The notes below the pieces were generated by a model that saw only the letters and a program-made list of their open reading frames with translations, was not told the DNA's origin and made no database searches. From assembly GCA_030704615.1 (NCBI GenBank), contig CM060734.1:6884001-6944000 (forward strand): DNA of 60,000 nucleotides, written 5' to 3'. Positions 54,978 through 60,000 of the stretch are shown here, one piece after another. This stretch comes from Takakia lepidozioides. Taxonomy: Eukaryota > Streptophyta > Takakiopsida > Takakiales > Takakiaceae. Numbering within the stretch: position 1 is the stretch's first letter; each line of letters starts with the position of its first letter. Made by a program: the position numbers and the translations under genes.

Positions 54978-56290
54978 CTATCCAATGCAATGTGGACATA
55001 ACCAATCCCCATCCGGAACCATCTCAAGAGGTGGAGTCAAGCATCCCATATGCCAACCTCTAGAGCATCGATCACACACCAGCATGGTGGCTGCCTTTCT
55101 AGCAGACCCACACAACATGCACCTCAAACTTGCAGATACCACTGCCAGGTTTGGGTCAATCATGCCATCGACATTCGGAAGGTGACATGGCGCACAATTA
55201 CGCACATGGTCCTTCCAAGTTATGCCATCCCGACCCTCCAAGACCAAGACGCCTGAGGGTAAGACCTCTCGAACCCTCAAAATAACACATCTTGCAGTCA
55301 CATCCAAGGTCGTAGGAGCAGTCTGCTGCAGATAGACGTAGTCACCAGGGTTGAATCTCCGAACCCCAGGACGATAGCCTCCACCACGTATGGTAGCATA
55401 CCTCAACGTATCACGGTGTTGTGCAATGGCAAGGTTCTCGAAAGCCATGGGCATGACTTTCTTGAACAACTCTGCACGCTGCTCACATGCACGTGTCCAC
55501 ACGTCCGGATCGTCAAGATTAAGAACTGTAGCAGCTTTTCTGCGAATGGATGTAGGCAAATCCGGCTCTCGGCCAAAGAGAAGAAAGTATGGTGAGAAGA
55601 AGGCAAGTGATGCTTGCTTGTTGAACCTGTAGCCCATGGCTAACCAGGGTAACTGAAGGTCCCAATCTCCTAGGTGTCCATTTTGCAAGCCATACTTGCG
55701 CAAACCCCTCTTTACTATCTGAACAACTCTCTCTGCCAAGCCATCGGCCTCGGGATGATTCCGAGAAGTGGTGCGGTGGTCTATCAAGGCCTTGTCACAC
55801 AAAGCCTGAAACTCTCCCAAGAACTCTCTCCCTTGGTCCGTGAGTACCTCAGCTGGAGCACCGAATCGGCTAAGCACACAATCCAAGAATGCATACGCAG
55901 ATCCCTCACTAGCCTTATCAGGCAATGGAACCAACTCAATCCACTTGGAGAAGTGCTCCACCATCACCAACACGTACTTGTTGTGGCGCATGGTCAGTGG
56001 CAACGGCCCTGCGAAGTCAAGACTCCACCTGTAGCCCAATCCCATGATCGGAAGAGGGTGCAATTGTGGAGTAGGGGTGTTGAATGAAGCACGCACCCTG
56101 TCACACACCATGCACCTAGCCACAAATTATTGTACCTCTGTGTGCATATCACGCCACCAATACTGCCCCTGCAATAGACTATGAGTGCGTCACACCCCAA
56201 AATACCCCAACTCCTCATGGGCATGCCGCACTAACCGTGCCCGCTGTGTTGGGTGAGGCACAATCCTCACTCGACCATCCTCCCACACTC
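54978..56290 (-). pseudogene. gypsy B integrase with C-terminal PHD finger
   Basis: The zinc-finger part (RLVRHAHEELGYFGV ... RTHSLLQGQYWWRDMH ... RCMVC) contains stops at 56190-56192 and 56127-56129. The catalytic core from 56123 is open: YRWSLDFAGPLPLT (first Asp), VLTDQGREFLGEF (second Asp), NHPEADGLAERVVQ (Glu). After the C-terminal domain (FNPGDYVYLQQ) comes a PHD finger at about 55118-54981 with Cys4-His-Cys3 spacing: CMLC, CDRC, WHMGC, CPHC. PHD fingers read histone H3 tails, so it may guide insertion, as chromodomains do in chromoviruses (inference). Confidence 0.85.
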
Positions 56291-57986
56291 AGAGCAGGTG
56301 TGTCCCCTCCCACTTGAACCTCTTGGCTCGTTGTAGGACCCGATCCCTCTCCTTGGCAGTCACAATGGCTGTAGTGTCTCCAGTGCGGAGGTAGTCCAAC
56401 ACAACTGAATCCTTATGTATATCTTTTGCGCCACCTTGCTCATTGCTGGCCTCAAGGTCCTCAGACACTTGATCTACAGTCATCCCTGTTGCAGGTCCAA
56501 CCTGGCCTTCCGCTGCCAAGATACACAGAAATGCAGATGCATGCCATCCAGACACCATCTCCTCGTCTGTCTCACCATGCCACCGAGCTCCAGTGTCATC
56601 CTGTTGGCTCGTGCATGGATTGCGACTCAACCCATCTGCATTGCGATTGACCAAACCCGGTCGATGCACCACCTAAAAGTCATACTCTTGAAGGATGAGT
56701 GCCCACCGTGCAAGCTTCCCCGTAAGCTTGTCTGACTCCATCAACCACTTGAGTGGTTGGTGATCCGTGACAAGGGTGAAGAGATTGTCGTATAGATAAC
56801 ACCTGAAGTGTGCCACGGCCCACACTGCAACTAAGCATTCTCCCTCATATGAGCTATACTTAGACTTTGCAACGTTGTTCGAGCGGCTAGCATAAGCCAC
56901 TACGAACTCTCTTCCCTCATCATCCACATGTGTGAGCACCGCTCCAAGCCCCAGCATGCTCTAATCTGTATGCAGCTCAAAAACACGCCCCCTGATAGGT
57001 CATCTCAAGATGGGCGCCGAGGTCAACCTCGCCTCGAGCTCTTGAAAAACTTGTTCTTGCTCATCTTCCCACTGCCACTCCTGGTCCACCTTGGTCAGCT
57101 TGGTTAGAGCCTTTGCAATGGCACTAAATCCCTTAACAAACCGTCTATAATAGTTTGCTAACCCCATGAAAGCTCGAACTCGGCTCACATCCGTGGGGCG
57201 TGGAACCTGTGCAATGGACTCTACCTTAGTCTGTTGTACCCCCAATCCTCCAGGATATATCATGTGACCCAGATACTCAATCTGGTTGTGGAAAAACTTG
57301 CACTTTCCCGGATGTAACTTCAATCCGTGCGCCCTCAAGCGCTCAAATACCCCCTGAAGGTGTCTCTCATGCTCTTCCACCGTAGCACTAAAGATGATGA
57401 TGTCATCTATGTAGCACCGAGCAAACTCCACCCCTGCTAGAATCTTGTCCATGACTCTCTGAAACTCTGCCGGAGTGTTCTTAAGCCCAAATGGTAAGAA
57501 CCGCCACTGATATAGGCAATCCTTCCCGTGCTCATTGATCCCCCAGAATGTCGTCTTTTGCTTATCCGCCTCCTTGATCGGCAACTGGTGATATCCGGAT
57601 CGTAAATCCAACGTGCTAAAGACCTTGGCATGCCCAATGGCATCAAAGATCTCCTCTGGTGTTGGCATGGCATACCTATCGGACTTGGTCTGACGATTTA
57701 CAGGCCGGTAATCACCGCACATACGTCTCTCCGTCCAATTGCCAAAGACATCCTTCTTGGCTGGCATCACTGTGGCTGAAGCATACTCTCCCCCAGATAG
57801 CTCCACCAAACCAGCCTCCCAAAGGTCCTGAGTTCTCATCTGAATCAAGGACCTCTCCATGTCACTGTATCTATAGGGTCTCCGAAAGATTGGCATGTCA
57901 GTAGCCAATTCAATGCGAATCTCTTGACCCTTCAGTGCTCCTAAGTCCTTCAAACTGAAGGCAAAGCAGTTCTTGTAAGCCCTCAA
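56289..57986 (-). pseudogene. gypsy B reverse transcriptase and RNase H
   Basis: RT spans 57986-57000: RRPYRYSDMERSLIQMRTQD, FSTLDLRSGYHQLPIKEADK with the first catalytic Asp, FLPFGLKNTPAEFQRVMDK, and CYIDDIIIFS with the YxDD box, then FMGLANYYRRFVKGFS. RNase H is at 56957-56673: GLGAVLTHVDDEGREFVVAY, SKYSSYEGECLVAVWAV and VTDHQPLKWL. The tether (VVHRPGLVNRNADGLSRNP) continues after a stop near 56673. Frames break near 56960-57000. Confidence 0.9.
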
Positions 57987-58167
57987 GAACCGCCGTATAC
58001 GTCGTCTCTCTCCTCCGGTGACTATAGGTCCAACATCAGGCTCCTAGTTGTCCTCCGTGACTGCAATCTTGAGTCCAGCAGGCTTAGAGGTAGAAGACGC
58101 GTCCCGTGGTTGTTATGCTGCAACCTCTTGAGCAGTGACCACTACCTCCTCTGTCAGTGACAATGTC

Positions 58168-60000
58168 TCATCCTGCCCCCATCATCCCATTCTTGAGGAC
58201 CTCCTCAATCCGAGAAAAATCCCCAACCTGATCCATCACCGCCGCCTTGGCTGCCAACTCCTTCTGAACCTCGAGCACCTCCCACGTGTGCCATGGATGC
58301 GGCCTGCACCTCGTGGTCCTCACCTGCTTGCCCCCACTCGCTGTCTGTACCGTCTCGGTAGGCGGGGAGACCATGAAGGGAAGTGTACTTTGTATTCTGC
58401 GCTGCTCAGCCATAGCCAAGCTGATAATCCAGGTCAAGCAATTGAGATCCATTGTTTGCCCCAACACCTGACGACGTGATGCCTCAGACAGAGATGGCAC
58501 CGCCATGGTACCAGTGGTAAAACCCATCGCTCGCTCGCGCTCGTCAGCATTGGGCTCCACTAATTGTTGCAACTGGCTATCCCACAAGAGGCCAGGTCCA
58601 CCATCCCGAAAAGCATGAGATCCTGGGAAGCTGAGCAGTGTAGGTAATGCTGCTCGTGGTTGATTCACCCTGTTGACCACTGCCAAAGGCGAACGGTCAT
58701 CGTGTCTCATACGTTGAGACTGCCTCCCTGTGTCCAAAATGCTATCCACTGTGAGGTGTGCTGGCCGCTGCACCCCATCAAATGCACGCTTGAGCAGTGC
58801 GGGTGGCATCAAGTTAGTCCACCATAGCCGTGGACGATGAGCCCGTGACCCCACTGCAGCTGCATCCAGCAACACTGCTGACCCAAGCCACGACCGGACT
58901 TGATGCACACTGGCCATCACCCTGGCCCGAGAATCACCCATCGGTGGCACATTCTCCAAGATGTATGCTGGAAATACAGCTTGATGAAGCTGCAAGTGGC
59001 GCAAAACCCGCACCATCTCCCAAAACAGACCCGTCCTCGAGTCTCGCAATCCATTGCCATGCCCGGCTGATGAATGCCCTTGGCAGGGCCAACCTGCCAC
59101 TACCAGATCAATGGAGCCAACCTGCTCCAAATCCTGCGCCCCCAGCAACGAAATGTCTGCTGGCAAGGCTTGTTGGTATCCACGAACTGCAGACACTGAC
59201 AACAAATCAGGGTACTGCTGTACCAACTGAGCAACATGGCGTAGTGAGACGTGTCGTGCAGTCTCATCCCTCTCTACATACAGGTAACGTTGAACTCGTG
59301 CACCTGCCTGCAGCACTGCAGCCAATCCAGTGCTGATCCCGCCAAACAAGTCCAGAAGGCATATGCCTTCATCCGGGCACTGCCACACAAGAGGTGTGGT
59401 ATCCAATGGCGACAACTGAGGTGGTCCTGGTGCAATCACCGCACTCTCCTCTTTTCCTGACGGTATGAAGGCCTCTACCCAGGCTTGTTGCACCCGTCCA
59501 TCAGCAGCCTGCTGCAAATCCTTGCTCGTACCCCACAATGGAGTGTGAGCAACCATGGCAGGCAACTCCGCCGTACCATGCATGTCATCTTGCTCTGCTG
59601 AAGGTGGCACATCCTCTGCATGGGCATTGCCTTCCAGCAACTCTCCAGGCCAACTAACTACAGCTGTAAAGGTGGCTAGTGTTGGCATTTTGTCCCGCTG
59701 GGCAGCCGCAATATCCCCAATGAATGTCACAGGGAGCTGTGCACAACGACCATGCCCTGACTGCCATCCAGGCCTGTAGGATGCTGACTCCTCCCAAAAG
59801 TCCAGGGTGAAGCCCATGGGATATAACACTGCCCCACCAACAAGGACATCGTAAGAGACTGCGTCTGTCATAATGGCTTTGGCTCGCATCACTGAGCCAT
59901 CTATAGGATGATCCGGCTGCAGTCTAATGGCCAACTCACGCCGTGTCATGCCCCGAGCCTGCTCTGATCCTCCCAGAGATGTCTGTATCTGAAAAGGACA
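58168..60000 (-). CDS. cytosine-C5 DNA methyltransferase domain inside gypsy B polyprotein
   Basis: The frame is open from the window edge to 58168; numbering below starts at the first ATG at 59949 (593 aa), but the true start is probably upstream in the polyprotein. Residues ~1-60 (AVSYDVLVGGAVLYPMGFTL) resemble the end of a retropepsin-like protease region. The methyltransferase motifs are all present: motif I LLDLFGGISTG (198-208), motif IV GWPCQGHSSAG with catalytic Cys289, motif VI ENV (332-334), motif VIII GSRAHRPRL (368-375), a target-recognition/IX region PNADERERAMGF (466-477) and motif X RRQVLGQTMDLN (492-503). C5 methyltransferases flip out cytosine and methylate it using S-adenosylmethionine. 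No regulatory domain is seen. The NGLRDSRTGLFWEMVRVL region recalls DNMT3/DRM-like enzymes; placing it needs a tree. Confidence 0.9.
   Translation of the reverse strand, partial: CPFQIQTSLGGSEQARGMTRRELAIRLQPDHPIDGSVMRAKAIMTDAVSYDVLVGGAVLYPMGFTLDFWEESASYRPGWQSGHGRCAQLPVTFIGDIAAAQRDKMPTLATFTAVVSWPGELLEGNAHAEDVPPSAEQDDMHGTAELPAMVAHTPLWGTSKDLQQAADGRVQQAWVEAFIPSGKEESAVIAPGPPQLSPLDTTPLVWQCPDEGICLLDLFGGISTGLAAVLQAGARVQRYLYVERDETARHVSLRHVAQLVQQYPDLLSVSAVRGYQQALPADISLLGAQDLEQVGSIDLVVAGWPCQGHSSAGHGNGLRDSRTGLFWEMVRVLRHLQLHQAVFPAYILENVPPMGDSRARVMASVHQVRSWLGSAVLLDAAAVGSRAHRPRLWWTNLMPPALLKRAFDGVQRPAHLTVDSILDTGRQSQRMRHDDRSPLAVVNRVNQPRAALPTLLSFPGSHAFRDGGPGLLWDSQLQQLVEPNADERERAMGFTTGTMAVPSLSEASRRQVLGQTMDLNCLTWIISLAMAEQRRIQSTLPFMVSPPTETVQTASGGKQVRTTRCRPHPWHTWEVLEVQKELAAKAAVMDQVGDFSRIEEVLKNGMMGAG

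Larger units (their letters stand above)
54277..60000 (-). mobile_element. gypsy B: Ty3/gypsy retrotransposon with DNA methyltransferase and PHD finger
   Basis: On the minus strand from the window edge: protease-like end, cytosine-C5 methyltransferase, RT, RNase H, integrase, PHD finger, polypurine tract and LTR. Gag and the 5' LTR lie beyond 60000. Stops in the methyltransferase-RT linker (near 58047), after RNase H (near 56673) and in the integrase zinc finger (56190-56192 and 56127-56129) suggest this copy is inactive as a whole, although the methyltransferase frame is open. Confidence 0.85.

Noticed and set aside
58135-59779. Several plus-strand open frames over the methyltransferase
   Set aside because: They are antisense shadows of the minus-strand gene with no domain content.

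Overview
This window is nuclear DNA from a green-lineage (streptophyte) eukaryote. Spliced genes with GT..AG introns, a plant-type B3 DNA-binding domain, a TNP2-type CACTA transposase and an ASY3-type meiotic axis protein all point that way. The axis gene also keeps N-terminal domains that I believe flowering-plant ASY3 lacks, and the DNA is crowded with nested retrotransposons. My best guess is a charophycean alga such as Chara; the species is inference.

Layout. (1) 0.1-3.4 kb, minus strand: a spliced or decayed HECT-type ubiquitin-ligase-like gene. (2) 3.77-17.67 kb: an old Tat/Ogre-like Ty3/gypsy element (gypsy A) cut up by two inversions. Its two ~1 kb LTRs now face in opposite directions, gag-pol is on the minus strand and integrase on the plus strand, and a 1.2 kb slice of other coding sequence with a Cys/His-rich ORF is trapped inside. 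(3) 17.8-38.3 kb, plus strand: a gene ending in an N-4/N-6-type DNA methylase-like domain. One of its introns carries a ~137 bp tandem repeat built around a near-palindrome. Another, originally 96 bp long, has grown to 17,040 bp because a 16,941 bp CACTA transposon (21022-37962, target duplication TGG) landed in it. That transposon holds a decayed TNP2 transposase lacking its catalytic middle, a B3-domain second gene, a captured UPF1-like helicase fragment, a 4.4 kb fold-back inverted repeat and a gypsy gag-protease fragment. (4) 38.6-40.8 kb: no gene, but a possible second small CACTA-like insertion and TTCATCC-rich flanks. (5) 40.8-49.45 kb, plus strand: the best host gene of the window. I resolve 18 exons whose phases all agree (about 1551 aa). 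They encode a SYCP2/ASY3/Red1-family meiotic chromosome axis core protein with an ARM-like N-terminal domain, an Spt16M-like domain, a long repeat-rich linker and a C-terminal coiled coil. (6) 50.2-54.2 kb, minus: a decayed Ty1/copia element with a truncated gag. (7) 54.2-60 kb, minus, running off the window: a Ty3/gypsy element (gypsy B) that carries an apparently intact cytosine-C5 DNA methyltransferase between protease-like and reverse transcriptase sequence, and a PHD finger at the end of integrase.

The two most interesting systems are the full-length SYCP2-like plant axis gene and the retrotransposon that combines a DNA methyltransferase with a PHD-finger integrase. Exon borders, identities and domain calls were made by eye; none has been tested by alignment or transcript data.
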